The notes: generated from the letters alone by a model not told the origin. Positions 48,895-60,483 are shown, numbered from the stretch's first letter. The stretch is 64,000 nucleotides of DNA from Oscheius dolichura (GCA_932521035.1 OW051494.1:9348001-9412000), one strand, 5' to 3'. Made by a program: numbers and translations.

Positions 48895-50160
48895 GATGGC
48901 AGCTTTTCTGGAAATGGTCATCGCAAAGGTTTTCTTTTATTAAGTTTTCTTAGTAGTGTATTTATTCCAGTTTGATCCCGGAAGTTGTTTCCGTCGACAA
49001 CAGACATGTCGAGGAATAAAGGCCTTTCCATTAGCTAATTTGGATGCCGCCCTTCTGGAAATGGTCATCATGAAGGTGTTTCTTTTTTATTATGTTTACT
49101 AATAAAATTATTCTAGCTTGACGCTAAAAGTTATTTCCGCCTGCAACAGACGTGCCGAGGAATGAATGACTTCATTCGAAGGAACAAGACGATATATGTT
49201 CATTTAAACTGGAAAGATGCCATAGGTACGTTGTTTGTTTTTATATGTTTTTTAACAGTATAACTTATTAGTTTAATTGGTTCTAGATACGATCTTTTTC
49301 TACAAGGCATGTCTGTATTCCTATTCTATTCATATTGATCCTGATACACTATGGAACACGTTTGCCTAGTCTTTACATATGTGGTCAGTTATGCGTTTTT
49401 CCTTACATAAATTCTCAAGAGAAACTAATTTTGAATATATCTGCGACTGTCTCAAGAAATATCGATTAACATTTGCAAAGGTTGATATCTACAGAGATAA
49501 ATGGACTAAAGAACATTGACAAGACAAAAAATATTGACAATTCTGAAAATGACCAAACCGCTAACGATAGTTCTATACAGCAAAGGAACCAATGGATACG
49601 AGGCACTTTTTCACTCAAAATCACTGGTCAGTTTGGTTTTTCATTATAATGTTCATTTTCTTTATTTGAAGGAGACGGTAAACGTAAATCTGATCCCCGA
49701 ACAAGTAGCTACTGCAACTCCGAAGCTACTTATCGCGTTTTCTGAAGTGATTATTAAAGTTTATTGTAGTGAAGTGCAGCTTGAATTGTTTTTTCCAGTT
49801 CTGCAGGTAACTCGTTGAATATAATAACAACGTAGACTCCTTTTTTAGTTTCTGCTTTCGCAATCTTTGCCAAATCTCCGTGAATTTGATTTCTGTGCAA
49901 CGGGAAATATTGACAGAATTAACACGAATCGTGATGCTTTGGAAGAACAATTTCGTGAATTTAACCTCACCGTGAAGGCTAACGACGGCCCTTGTATCGA
50001 CGTGGAACTGTCTCCACACTTTCCCAAAGGAACTTTCTGTAAAGTTATGCTCAGTTTTTATAACCGTTACGTTCGTCTACTTTGCGGTAGGAGATGTCAC
50101 GAACTAGACTGCCCCGCTTTAGATATTACCCCTCCTCTTATAGCTATTCGTTGGATATAA
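48895..50160 (+). pseudogene. F-box family pseudogene 2, internally rearranged
   Basis: The F-box region is scrambled: MAAFLEMVIAK lacks the central ten residues, then an exon fuses the second half of one F-box (FRRQQTCRGI) to the first half of another (FPLANLDAALLEMVIMK), then a normal second exon (LDAKSYFRLQQTCRGMNDF). A one-base loss near 49350 and a duplicated AAGAACATTGACAAGACAAA near 49510 break the frame. The last exons (49670-49806, 49867-50160) remain open. Likely the product of unequal exchange between neighbours. Confidence 0.6.
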
Positions 50161-50337
50161 CTTATTTTTGTTAACCGTATATTTATCAATAAAGATGTTA
50201 AAAAAACAATTTAGAGAATATTGACGGATTATTTAAATTCCACCATTTATTTTATTTTAGTCACCTATCTTCACTTTTTTTCAATTGCTTCATGAATCTT
50301 GAACATTTTTCTTTTAGTATATCGTTTCTTTGCTGAG

Positions 50338-51452
50338 ATGGCAGCTTTTCCATTAGCTAATTTGGATACCGCTCTTCTGGAAATGGTAATCACAAAGGTT
50401 TTCCTTTTCTTTAATATTTTTACTAATCAAATTATTCCAGCTTGATCACAAAAGTTATTTCCGTATCCAGCAGACATGCCGAAGAATGAAGGGCTTTATT
50501 CGAAGGAATAAGAATATTTCTATCCACCTGGACGGATACTACGAAGCTTATGCTGATGGTAAATTTATTATTTTTGCATGCATATCTAGCTCCCGATTAT
50601 AATGATTAATTTAAGTGTTTTTAGAGGAGATCTATTGCTACAAAGGACATCGAAGTTCAATTGGTAGTATTGTAAATCATACCGCTATTGACGTTGATAC
50701 ACTCTATGGAACACGTTTATCTCGTCTTAAAGTATTAGGTTAGTTATATTTTTCCCTTAGATAAATTTTTAGATGGAAACGATCTTGCTCATATCTGTGA
50801 TTGTCTCAAGAAATATCGACTAACATTCGCTGGAGTTTATGGTACCTGGGTTAAATGGACTAATGAACAGATTCTGACAATTTTGAAAATGACAAAACCG
50901 CTATGGTTTGTTCTAAACAGTAAAGGATCCAATCTATATGAGGCCCTTCTTCAATCAAAGTCATTGGTCAGTTCTGTATTTTCCCATTTATGATTTTTCT
51001 AACATATAGATGAGGGTAATAATAACTCTAAATCCCGAACAAGTAGCCACTGTGATTCCAAAGCTACTTCTCGCGTTTCCTGAAGTGATCATTAACGTTA
51101 GCCGTAATGAAACGCAGTTTGAATTGCTTCGTACAGTTCTGCGGGTAATCGGCTAAATATAACAACAATGTAGACGTTTTATTTTCAGATTCTACGTTCA
51201 CAACCTTTGCCAAATCTTCGTAAATTTTATTTCTATACAAATGGAAGGCCTGGTAGAATTAACACGAATCCGGATGATTTGGAAAAAGAATTTCGTGGAT
51301 TTAATTTGACGGTAACCACGAGCGCTCTAGGTTATATCAATGCTGCTGTGGAAATGCCTCCACATTTTTCCGAAGGATCAACCTGTAAAGTCGAACTTGC
51401 ACACGGCGGTTATGCTCATCTCTATTGTGTCGTGGAGCACGTATCAGATTGA
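50338..51452 (+). CDS. F-box protein, intact member
   Basis: Six exons, 50338-50397, 50441-50558, 50625-50738, 50773-50966, 51010-51144 and 51189-51452, all GT-AG and in frame, 294 residues. Residues 4-38 are F-box-like (PLANLDTALLEMVITKLDHK, then YFRIQQTCRRM). The rest is a nematode-type substrate-binding region: YRLTFAGVYG, EQILTILKMTKPL, PKLLLAFPEVIINV and LPNLRKFYFYTNG. Nematodes carry hundreds of such genes as adaptors of SCF ubiquitin ligases. The start is behind a CTTTTAG acceptor. Its two upstream neighbours are decayed copies. Confidence 0.72.
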
Positions 51453-51623
51453 ATTTTTCCGCTCTAGTGCATAATACTGCTTTTCACGTCATAGCTGTTC
51501 GTTGAGAATAACTCATTATTGTTAACCGTATATTTTTAATAACTTGTAGAATATTGAGTGGCTATTTAAATTTCAACATTTTTTTTCTTTTATTTTAGTC
51601 ACTCTTCGGCTAAACTTTTTCAA

Positions 51624-51755
51624 ATGAGTTCATTCCCTGACTATGTATTGGACCACATCCTTTCCTACCTTCCCGAACTGGAAGCTGCCCGTGTGAGCCG
51701 TGTTTCAAGGCTCGTCCCTGGAGCTGTCGTGGGTGATAAAAGTGCACCAGGATGA
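51624..51755 (+). pseudogene. Truncated F-box start
   Basis: MSSFPDYVLDHILSYLPELE followed by AARVSRVSR is a better-conserved F-box than in the cluster above. The frame then runs into TGA at about 51752, where unrelated sequence begins near the inverted SL1 unit. Probably cut by the insertion of that unit. Confidence 0.45.
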
Positions 51756-52154
51756 GAGGAGGATGCATCCCCCTGCGGCTCATACGGTTCATCCTCCGTT
51801 GCCGTGATCGGTACTTCATGCTTCGGACTGACTGATTCAATTATTAGCCTTTCTTCCGAGCTCCTGTCCCATTTTAACTAAAACCCGGGACTTACCATCC
51901 TGAAAACATCTGGATTGTCTCCAATTTCGTTGTAATTATTCATGACAAATTGTGCCGTCTTTGAGAGGAATCCCAGGGCTTGGGAGGTACTCAACGCGGC
52001 AGAGGGAGGGTCGCCTTGCTGCAACAAGTTGGTCCTTTATACCTTTGAGTTGCCGAGACTTTCAACTCTTGTCTCGCGTCCCCCACTCTTGTCGGAAGAA
52101 GTGCGCGTGTCCTATCCGCCACCAGTCATTCATTCTTCTCCATTTTCCCCATTT

Positions 52155-52256
52155 GTTGCCTCCCTTCAAGAGGGAAGCGGTTCCAAAATTTCTACTCGTC
52201 CTCTATTTTCATAGGGTCGGAAGGTAGTTAGTACCTCAAACTTGGGTAATTAAACC
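52155..52256 (-). ncRNA. SL1 spliced-leader RNA gene 12 (inverted)
   Basis: The only minus-strand copy. Exact SL1 exon at 52235-52256, donor GTACTAACTACC, Sm site AAATTTTGGA, 3' stem CTTCCCTC-TTGA-AGGGAGG. CTCGGCAG lies 46 bp upstream (52302 in minus sense) with the ATCAGCTGAT palindrome. Confidence 0.95.
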
Positions 52257-52319
52257 GACGAGGAGGGGCGCTATCAGCTGATAGGGCAGGGGGACTGCCG
52301 AGATTGTAGGGATGGTTCT

Positions 52320-52915
52320 CTAGTTGGGAGAGAAGAGGTCAGTGAGAGGGAAGCGAGAGATCTGTAGGAGGGAGAGAGACACATGTGGTGTGTCGCCTGC
52401 CCTGCCCTTCTCTATTTGTTTTTTCTGACCCAGGCGAGCATTGTTTCCTATCCGCCTCCAGTTCGTCCACTTCTTTTACCCTCTCTGGTTATTGCTCTTC
52501 TTTTGTATCAGAACAGAACCGACACCCGCAGTTCTTCCTTTCTATGCTCTTTATGACGCGGTAGTCGCAAAGAATCCTGAGATTCTGGACTGAAGAAGGC
52601 GGGACAATAGATGGGAGAACCCACCCCCCTAGAAGATGCGAGATAGCCGAGGGCACATGTGGTGACCCCTCTCTAATGCGTCGCCTTTTTCTGTTCGGCA
52701 CCAGCAATGCTCAAAAATACCGTCACAACTCACTCCTCTAGGGTCACCACACGCTCCCTGGCCCCCTGTTTGCCTCCTTCCCGCGCACCAGTTGGCTGTT
52801 ATTGCCGTTCGAAACTTTTCAAATTTCAACTATTCCTTCCGTCCCTTTTCTCTTTTTACTCTTTCTTTTTTAAATTTTCTTTAATAATAATCTTTTCAGG
52901 GTCATAAATATCCTC
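52320..52915 (-). repeat. SL1-unit upstream block, inverted copy
   Basis: In minus sense: ACCCTGAAAAGATTATTATT, CAACTGGTGCGCGGGAAGG, GGGGGCCAGG, GGTCACCACATGTGCCC, then the SL1 promoter. Complete unit transplanted in inverted orientation some 11 kb from the nearest SL1 gene. Confidence 0.75.
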
Positions 52916-53008
52916 ACCTTTCAAAGAATTCTAAAATAAAGACGGAAATCCTTGTTTTCAAGAAGAAACTTCAATTAGCGAACTGACCGCAGATAATTGT
53001 TAGTACAG

Positions 53009-53252
53009 GGAGGTACAGAAGGCGGTCGCCTCGCTCTGTGAATCCTTCGTGGACCAGGGTATTGACATCTTTCGCCAATCTGACAGACGACTATTGGATG
53101 ATGAACGATGGCTAGGATATCAGCGGCCGCGTGAGCTTTTACTTTTACTTGTTCATTACCGTATTTGGTCAATCGCCAATAATGAATAAATTTCAGTTGT
53201 GAACTACGTCCCTGTTCTGCCCGTCAAGCCGGCCACGGTCCATCTTCGTTAA
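53009..53252 (+). CDS. 3' exons of an unrecognised gene
   Basis: Exons 53009-53130 and 53197-53252 join in frame (donor GTGAGC, acceptor AATTTCAG): EVQKAVASLCESFVDQGIDI, then RQSDRRLLDDERWLGYQRP and VNYVPVLPVKPATVHLR-stop. The 5' exon would lie where the inverted SL1 unit now sits, so the gene may be truncated. Confidence 0.45.
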
Positions 53253-53591
53253 CTACACTGGGTTCGTGATCCTCGATCTGAACAAGTTCAGGGAGTTAGC
53301 AAAGAACAAGCGTGAGTCGATATTTCATTGTCTTTTTTTCAAAAAAAAAAAAAATAGAGCTACCGTATATTTGTCTCGTCTGGACATTTTGGGGAAATGG
53401 CGTAGAAAATTCGAGCGAAATCGAAAATCCCGATCACTTTTGCTCAAAAAGCGCGGAAGGTTCTGCGACCGGTTACGGTAACCCTATTTTTTGGGCAAAA
53501 ACTATATTATATCTAATTATTGATTGTTGTAGCGTGCCCGAAGTGTGGAAGTCATCGTCCAGGAAAGGAAGGAAAGAGGAGAAGTTGTAGT

Positions 53592-53632
53592 TATGGCTCC
53601 CAGAGGTCGCGGGTTCGATCTCCGCTGGTGAA
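53592..53632 (+). other. tRNA-like 3' half (T arm), possible SINE end
   Basis: GCGGG-TTCGATC-TCCGC forms a 5-bp T stem with a 7-nt loop and a near-B-box, followed by TGGTGAAAAAC and a T run. No matching 5' acceptor strand or anticodon arm is present, so it is a tRNA-derived fragment rather than a gene. Confidence 0.35.
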
Positions 53633-53722
53633 AAACTTTTTTGCTTTTCTAATGCTTGATAATTGTCAGTTAGCGTAATACATACTTGTAAAAATGATTT
53701 GCAAGACACAATTCAAAACACT

Positions 53723-56700
53723 TTATAAGAAAACCGTGTCAATTAGCCGTTCTCTGGCTTCTTTTTCAGAAAGGAAGAATACGGTAGTGATTGTTCTGAT
53801 GGGGCGAGGATCCGGAATATTCTCATGGGATGGATACAGCTCGTTGGAGACACAAACAACCAGAACTCGAGGATTCCCCTGACTGTCCGCGACTTCGAAG
53901 AAGACTTGGACTCTTCCCGCGTCATTTACTCCATCTTCAAGGTGCTTCTCATAACTAGTATTGTCGCATAAGAACTGGTACAGCTGCATTTGTATATCGG
54001 ACAAAGCTGAAAGTTGTTATTACCATTTCCGCTGTCATACATGGGCACGTCCGGGCGCACCCTATTTTGGGCGTAGCCGGACATGTCGGGTGTTTGTGTC
54101 CGTATCTCGGGTATTTCTTGGCCAATTTCTAAAATTCAAAGATCTAGTTGAAGAGCAGGTGAAGACGATTCTAACGGCTCTAGTTACAGTTCAAAAAAAT
54201 CGGTAGCCTCACATATTCTGATAGAGGAACGTTACCCGATTTTAGAGTTACATAACGCTTCCTGAAACTAATCTCGACGAAGTCAACGTTTGTGGGACTA
54301 CAGATTTTTTGGTTGGAGCCTTTGAGCTGTAACCTAGTTCATTAGAATCGTCTTGACGTGCTCTCCAAGTTGGTCTTTGAATTTTTGAAATCTATCAAGA
54401 AATGACCGAGATACGGACACAAACACCCGAAATTTGGCGTTTTGCCCATGTATGTCCGCTGTGGGGCCAAGGTTAAAGAAGGCTGGTCCCGCAGCGGAGA
54501 CGCAGCAAACCTTTGAATCCCGTGACATATCCGTTGGAAACGGGCTATAGACTATTTCCCTCACCTTCTCTGTCATCATCACTCAAACGCTGAGCAAAGG
54601 CGTTCAATAGAGGAGACGCAGCTTCGGGATTCGGTGCATTGCCAATTTCTCGAAGTTGCTGTTGAATGGAGTGAATTTTCTGGATTTTAGCGTCGAGGCC
54701 AGGAATAACATCTGCCCATTCTGCACTCTGACGAAGGAAACTATGTAATAAACCTTGACGAGCATGATTTCTCAAAATAATGCCCTGAAAACTGTCGCTA
54801 CAATTACAGTAACAGGCCCCACTTACCGTATAATTGAATTCATCCGGCATTCGGGCATTGACCCATGAGAGAACCTGCAGCAAGAGCCTGTTATTCTGAT
54901 TCATAGGATCCTGCTTCATTCTTTTCAGCTCTCCTTTTTTAAAAATGGGAACATTGGGATAGGCCGTGGACACGGAGCCCTGTGCCGTCTGTTGCTTGTA
55001 TCTAATGAATTGAGCTTGTTTCGCCGTGATTGTCTCACAGTTTCCAGCAACTTCTTCAACATAATTGTCAGAGAGGATCCCGTCGCTTTGTCTAAACGGG
55101 AAGGATTACTGTATTTTATGGGATAGGAACATTTCAATTTGTTAACGAAAGCCGTCCCCTTGATTTTGCTTTTTTAAGAAAGGGTCCCCTTGATTTGGCC
55201 TGATTGCGCGCGCTGGTCCCGCAGCGACTGCACGCACGCTTTCTGTTTAGCGACAATACTTTTCACAGAAAAGGAGAAATTGGCTGAAATATAGCTCATT
55301 CGATTCAGCTTTTGACGGCGATTCTGATGATGTTTTCGTTTTTTGAAAAGGTCAATTTCGTCGCCTTATTTTCCTCTGATGTAGTCGATTTTCCACCAAG
55401 CAAAAAAAAGTATTTCGGCTTCAAAATTGAAAATCAGACAACTTTTGTACGCCAAATGGTTCCGAAAAGCGTGATCCATCGGTTGGAGCCAGAGTATGGT
55501 CATTTTATGGATTACGGTAGTTTAAAACTCACTGATTATAGATATCGTTGATAGTGTCCTTCAGCGTCTTCTCGTCCTCTTCACTGAAATATCCAGGAAC
55601 AGCTATGGAGTCGTTGCTCGTCGGCTTAGACGCAAAGACTTCTCCGCTCTTGGGATCGAGCCAATACTGCTTGGCTTTCTTCAAGAATTCGATTTGCTCC
55701 ATCAGGCCACTGATTTGACTTGAGAGGATCACAACAGTTGACACGTTTGCTTTTACAGCTCCGACTGTTGCCTCATCCATCATAGCTAATTTGCTGTCCC
55801 GCAACGCTCCCAAATTCCTGATATTTGCTCGAGTAGCAATCGAATTAGCAAGTTTTCCGCCAGCATAGCCTCCTACCCCGTCTCCCATGGGTATAAAAGC
55901 CGCTTCGAAGACATTACCAGCAGTTGGGTGCTTCTTTACTTTGTCCACTGCCGCATAGATGCCCTGCGGCTTGTCCGTGATCACAGTACCGGCTGTATCA
56001 TAAACCGAACCGGCGGCTATACCAGCAGGAATCGCGGCAAGACCTACTTTAGTTATTTTGAAAAGAGAGGCCTAGATCACCTCCAGAAAGTAGTGCAGCT
56101 CCTGCTCCGCTTCCCAAAACGACGGTAGAACGGCTGGCTGCATTCATGGCATGATGCCCGCCTTTTTTGTCTCCAGCGGCATAGTGGACAACACCTAAAA
56201 TGAGTTTAAAGGAACTGTCAGAGACCAATTGGAAGGGATCATTTGGCCCTGAGCCACCGAGTCCCAAGCGACTGCCTACATATGTGGCTTATTCTCTATC
56301 CAACTTTTCATTTGGGGGTCATTTGTGCGCATTTGACGAATCATGTAGCGTTTCCCGCGTTTTCTCTCTCAAAAAACTAGGACACTAACTCAGTATAGGC
56401 TTAAAAAATTCGCCGTTTTCTCCTGATCACGATGATATGTTTATTTTTGCATATAGACGTCGGAATCACGAGAAAATTGCATTTTTATCCCAAAGTCATA
56501 ATGCATTCCATTTCTGTGATCATAATCGCTGCGGGACCCTATAAAGGTCCTGCAACGATCATGATCACTTTTCGTTTTTTGACCGTTTTTCGACCAGATT
56601 TTGATCATAAATGTGTATTTTTCTCGGTTTTATTATGTTAAAATCCTACCTTTAATGTGTCCGAGAACTGGAATCCCATTAGCAACGCTGCTTACAGTAC

Positions 56701-56899
56701 CCAAACACCTTTTCTGGGTCTGCAAAGCTCCCCTTTTATTGCCCACAGCCAACTGAACGGCGGAAGTTACTTGTGAAACTCCGGGACATTCTTGTGCAAA
56801 GTTAACTTGAGTCCTTTTAGCGCCTTCGAAATCGCCGGTGACTAGTTGAACAGTTGATTTGAGCTGGGACACGGCGGGCAGCCAGTCCAGCCCCGGCAT
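53723..56899 (-). CDS. Nematode-type family protein P1, unknown function
   Basis: Six exons: 56650-56899, 56081-56194, 55533-56046, 54827-55091, 54565-54784, 53723-54006; all in frame, 548 residues. N-terminal repeats with a G-D/N-GA-TQ pattern (GDFEGAKRTQVNFAQECPGV, GNKRGALQTQKRCLG), then a small-residue region (GVGGYAGGKLANSIA), a helical middle (FLKKAKQYWLDPKSGEVF), helical HARQGLLHSFLRQSAEWADV, and a C-terminal beta-rich domain (VQVFFEVADSQGNPRVLVV, RTITTVFFLSE). From memory this resembles nematode families annotated with DUF4781; unverified. P2 is a paralog with the same first two exon lengths (250 and 114 nt). An extra short 5' exon as in P2 may exist. Introns carry hAT-like, T2 and T1 elements. 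Confidence 0.72.
54036..54454. mobile_element. Family H (hAT-like) MITE in P1 last intron
   Basis: Perfect 8-bp target duplication TCCGCTGT (54028-54035 and 54455-54462) and exact 11-bp inverted termini CATACATGGGC. Both arms share the GTGTTTGTGTCCGTATCTCG block. Confidence 0.93.
54463..54556. repeat. Half of a TATAG-ended palindromic element (family V)
   Basis: Reads GGTCCCGCAGCGGAGACGC... then ATATCCGTTGGAAACGGGCTATAG, one arm of the elements at 60857-61003 and 63798-63923. Confidence 0.65.
55140..55532. repeat. TTAA MITE, family T2, copy 4, in P1 intron
   Basis: GGTCCCGCAGCGACTGCACG, GAAATATAGCTCATTCGATT and GATGATGTTTTCGTTTTTTG match the 38-kb copy. The right end stops just before the donor of the 55533 exon. 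Confidence 0.65.
56210..56622. mobile_element. T1 MITE, truncated, in P1 intron
   Basis: TTAA (56206-56209) then AGGAACTGTCAGAGACC and the ATCATGATC palindromic centre; the right terminus is missing (breaks after TTTTTCTCG). Confidence 0.8.
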
Positions 56900-57233
56900 G
56901 GGATATTCTACCGTAGTCTTCCGTTTTATACTGTAGCTTTCTGTAATTTAGGCTTTATGACATTGTAGGGAGCGAAAAAAAAAGCGAAAAAAGCAAAACT
57001 GAGACCTTTTGGGAAATTTCGCGAACAAATGCCCCTGATTTTCAATTTCGCCAAGGAAAGTCGGGAAACCCGGAGAAATAAAGTGTGCAAAACTTTATCA
57101 GACCACCGCATCAGTGCCACCAATTAAACGTTACGTCCACCGAGTCACTCCGCAACCTATTATGCGCCACTTCCCCTGAATGTTTTCGGTCTATTGGGGC
57201 AGAAAATAATCCCAACTCTCATTTTCATAACTT

Positions 57234-57745
57234 GAAAGAACTGTCAGGGACCTAAAACAACTTGGGCTTAAAAAATTCGCCTTTTTCTCCTGATCACGAC
57301 GGTATACGTATTTTTGCAGATGAACGCCTGTATCACGAGAAAAATACACATTTATGATCAAAATCCGGTCGAAAAAACAAAAAATGATCATGATCGTTGC
57401 AGGGCCTTTATAGAGTCCCGCAACGATCATGGTTACAGAAATGGAATGCATTTATGACTTTGGGATAAAAATGAATTTTTCTCGTGATTCTGGGGTCCAT
57501 ATGCAAAAATAAATATATCGTCGTGATCAGAAGAAAACGGCAAATTTTTTAAGCCTATACTGAGTTAGGTTGCTAGCTTTTTGAGAGAGAAAAGGCGGAA
57601 AACGCTACATGAGTCGTAAAATGCGCACAAATGACCCCGAAGCGAAAAGTTGGATAGAAAATAGGCCCCATATGTAGTCAGTCGCGTGGGATTCGGTTGC
57701 TCAGGGTCAAATGATCACTTCCACTTGGTCCCTGACAGTTCTTTA
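57234..57745. mobile_element. T1 MITE between P1 and Q1
   Basis: Ends AAGAACTGTCAGGGACC and GGTCCCTGACAGTTCTT; same central palindrome as 20320-20825. Both termini carry A/T changes next to TTAA-like flanks. Confidence 0.8.
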
Positions 57746-58253
57746 AAAAAATCGGAAATTTGAAGTAAGCAAAGATTCGAGAATATAGGAAACACACATG
57801 GCCGCCGCTGATAAGAAAGAGAGCGATAGAAGAAGAGTAGGTCACCCTTGACAGCTACGGCAATAAGGGGAAGAAGGGCAGATGGGCAGAAATAAAAAGA
57901 ATCGGTGACAATCGATTGTTGTCGGAAAGACAGCCGGGGAGACCCGTCGCGTCTCTCGCAATAGTTCACGTGAATTTCTCACCGGACCGGTTCTCATTTG
58001 TTCCGAGCAGCGAGTGCTGGAATCTATAACTTTCTTCTTAGTTTTCCGTGTATGGTTGTGAATGATATTTATTTCAAAAAAATGCAGTCATGAAAAGCTT
58101 TCTTTGCCGGAATTTTATACCTTTTTTTCATTTCTACAAAACGCCTTTTCCTATTCCCGCCTTTCCCCTTCTTTCCCCAGGTCATTCTCCGATTTCTTAG
58201 ACGTTTTCGACTTATTCTTTTCTTTTTGACCATCTTTTTATTTATTTATGCAG

Positions 58254-58543
58254 GAATTCTTCGGCGACCAGCCCTCCAAACTCGTAAGTGTTGCAAAATC
58301 CCCATGTCATCGGAAAATATCCCAGAACTGCCGGTTATTACCCTCCTAGGAGATGAGGAAGCAATAATGGATGACCATTATGGAGACGAAGAAGTGGAGG
58401 GACCCTACAATACCCTGGAGAAGAAGCTGGAACGACTGGAACAGTTCAAAAACCAAGAATGCGACCAGACACTGGATGAAGCGTATTCTGGCGTCTCCGT
58501 TACGGAACAAGAACAATCGACTAATGGAAACTCTGTTAATTGA
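58254..58543 (+). CDS. Small acidic protein Q1 (module of the P family)
   Basis: Exon behind TTTATGCAG. A 79-residue frame from ATG 58304 holds GDEEAIMDDHYGDEEVEGPY, NTLEKKLERLEQFKNQE and ends NGNSVN-stop at 58541-58543. In frame upstream the exon reads LQTRKCCKIP, so translation could begin in an earlier exon. The D-Y-DEE-GP-T-EEK-L-LKEQ pattern recurs inside P2 (62050-62220, minus strand), so Q1 is a free-standing copy of that module on the opposite strand. A GTAAGT at 58293 offers an alternative 42-nt in-frame intron. Confidence 0.6.
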
Positions 58544-58557
58544 CCGTTGTAATTAAA

Positions 58558-58602
58558 AAAGGGGCGCGCCCGATATTGGGCGTTTTGCCCATGTATGCAT
58601 AT
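58558..58602. repeat. Terminal fragment of a family H MITE
   Basis: GGGGCGCGCCCGATATTGGG then GCCCATGTATGCATATG: one terminus only, starting 15 bp after the Q1 stop codon. Confidence 0.7.
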
Positions 58603-58690
58603 GAATTATTTTCGCTAAACGAAAAGTTTAAATGTTCATTTAAAAAAATTGTAACTCGTTAAAAGAATTATACTGTTTCAGACAAGTAGG

Positions 58691-58918
58691 TTACTTCTTG
58701 TGTACTGGCGAATTCTTGTTTTCTTTGCGAAAGTCCGGGCGAGTCACCACGGTCGTATTCACTGGGCCATCACCAGGTGGAATCGGTCTGGCCGGCCCAC
58801 GAGGCTCTTGCAGGGGAACACCAACGCCGTTTGCCCACTTTCCGTCGAATTTGCTGGATACCTCGTACTGGTCACCAACTTTTCCCTTCATGATCTCGCG
58901 AGCAGCTTTGTCAGACAT
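58691..58918 (-). CDS. Small Gly/Pro/Lys-rich protein, 75 residues
   Basis: Single exon, ATG 58916-58918 ten bases behind a TTTTTCAG acceptor (trans-splice site). MSDKAAREIMKGKVGDQYEV, then FDGKWANGVGVPLQEP, GPARPIPPGDGP and a basic end (RPDFRKENKNSPVHKK). No signal peptide or membrane helix. Not recognised; placed between members of the P and Q families but unlike them. Confidence 0.6.
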   Translation of the reverse strand: MSDKAAREIMKGKVGDQYEVSSKFDGKWANGVGVPLQEPRGPARPIPPGDGPVNTTVVTRPDFRKENKNSPVHKK

Positions 58919-59222
58919 TGTTGAAAGTCTGAAAAAGGATCTATTATAGAATAGAAAACGAGTTAAGATAGGAAAAAGGAAAGAGAGCGTGAATGTGAAA
59001 TCTGAAGCTGACACCCCTTTTTATGGATGTGTTATTTTATGGAGGTGTTGTCACCTTTTGATAGCTATGGCTCATTCTGGATTATTTGTACAGTGCCTGT
59101 GGAGACACACACATTGCACAAGTTCTTTCGTAAGAACCCGGCGTATCGACGGGGTATCTATCTAATAGTCGGAATGTCCCAATTTGGGAGTTTCATGGCA
59201 ACTTTATTTCGCATCGTGGCGG

Positions 59223-59545
59223 CCGCCGGAACTTAGTTACGGCGTAAGCAGGGGGTCCGGGGGGCGCAGCCCCCCGGATTCTTACCCTGGAATTTCAAAT
59301 ATTATGATATTAAAATATTACAGAGCTCCAAACTCCCCGTGAGAATTGCCGCAGGCATGTCGACGAGGAGCCCCAACCAGGGAGGGGGGTGGTTGTCCGC
59401 TGAAAAATAACATAAATATTAGTTGAATGACAAAGGCGGAACTTAGTTACGCAAAAAAAATTAACCCGGAACTTAGTTACGGAAAAAAAATAGACCGGAA
59501 CTTAGTTACGGAAGCAAAAAAGGAGGCGGAACTTAGTTACGGCAG
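59223..59545. mobile_element. Element with GGAACTTAGTTACGG repeats and GC hairpin
   Basis: Begins CGCCGGAACTTAGTTACGGCG, then a perfect 10-bp stem with GCA loop (59256-59278, TCCGGGGGGC/GCCCCCCGGA), and ends with four GGAACTTAGTTACG units separated by A-rich spacers, the last GGCGGAACTTAGTTACGGC. Same units, reversed, at 10262-10355. Iterated subterminal motifs suggest transposase binding sites. Confidence 0.7.
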
Positions 59546-59935
59546 CCCATCGTGGCTCTTACTTTCAGTGCAAGATTGAGAGAGACCTGCTAAAGTCAAA
59601 GGATCAACCAACAAACCAGGCCTTCATAACTTCTTGCCGTACATTTTTCATGTCGATCGTTCTCTACATAAAATTTTGATATTTTTTTTGATTCTGGGAG
59701 GATTTCAAACGTTGAAAATACACTATAAACTGATAACTTTTCTTTTCGGTTGAATTTCTCACTGATCTGTTTTGTTCAGGCAGCAAAACACAGTTGAAAA
59801 CATTTTTAACAACTAGGATCTGTAGACCTTTCGGAGGAGTTATTAGTTTGTAGCCGAACGGGAAACGGGATGCGTGTTCTTATGCAAGCGAGGGGTGTCT
59901 TGATCCACGCGTGCATCAGTATATCGAGCCTCCAG

Positions 59936-60239
59936 GAATAGCTATGGCATCGAAAGACTGACTCCTTTCAAAGACTTTGCCACTGCCAGGATCAAACCAA
60001 AGTAGTTCTGTCATGCCAATCCTGATATGTATCTGTCTTATCAGAATGACCACCTCTCTACCGCTTACTGTAAGCCTACGAGGTGAGGGAGTCTGTGAAG
60101 AATTCTTTTGAGAAGGGTTAGCTTTGCCCTCATCACCTCCAGTGGTCAGTTGTAAGGGTTCGGTGTCCTGATGTACGCGTGCATGAGGACACGTCCCCAG
60201 TTGAAAACCAGGTTTCGTCTGTGATACTCCAAACATCTG
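59936..60239 (-). pseudogene. P-family fragment P3
   Basis: A minus frame ends with MTELLWFDPGSGKVFERSQS then FDAIAIPGGSIY-stop, matching KQYWLDPKSGEVFASKPTSN...SIAVPGYF of P1 (about 55610-55690). Upstream it is Thr/Ser/Gln-rich without P-family similarity. This is the very segment that P2 lacks. Confidence 0.5.
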
Positions 60240-60483
60240 ATATCTCCTATATTGTTATTTCATTAATTAAAGAATAGTCGAGAGGAAAGATAGTTAGCTG
60301 AATTGGGCGGAAGAAGATAGAGAGCACGTTCACAAAGAATGCTTATCAGTAAAGCGCACTTTAATGATTTCTCTTCCCCGCCACCTTTTTGTTCAGGGCA
60401 TGTTATTTTTACCAAACTTCTGGTTTCAAAAGTCCATTTTTTACGCCCTTTTGCTTGCATTTCTTTTACTAACTTTTTTTCAG

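Noticed and set aside
53592-53632. A tRNA gene
   Set aside because: Only the T arm is convincing; no acceptor-stem partner, D arm or anticodon arm can be placed upstream.
59256-59278. GC hairpin as a bacterial-type terminator
   Set aside because: No following U tract and the context is a eukaryotic transposon-like repeat.
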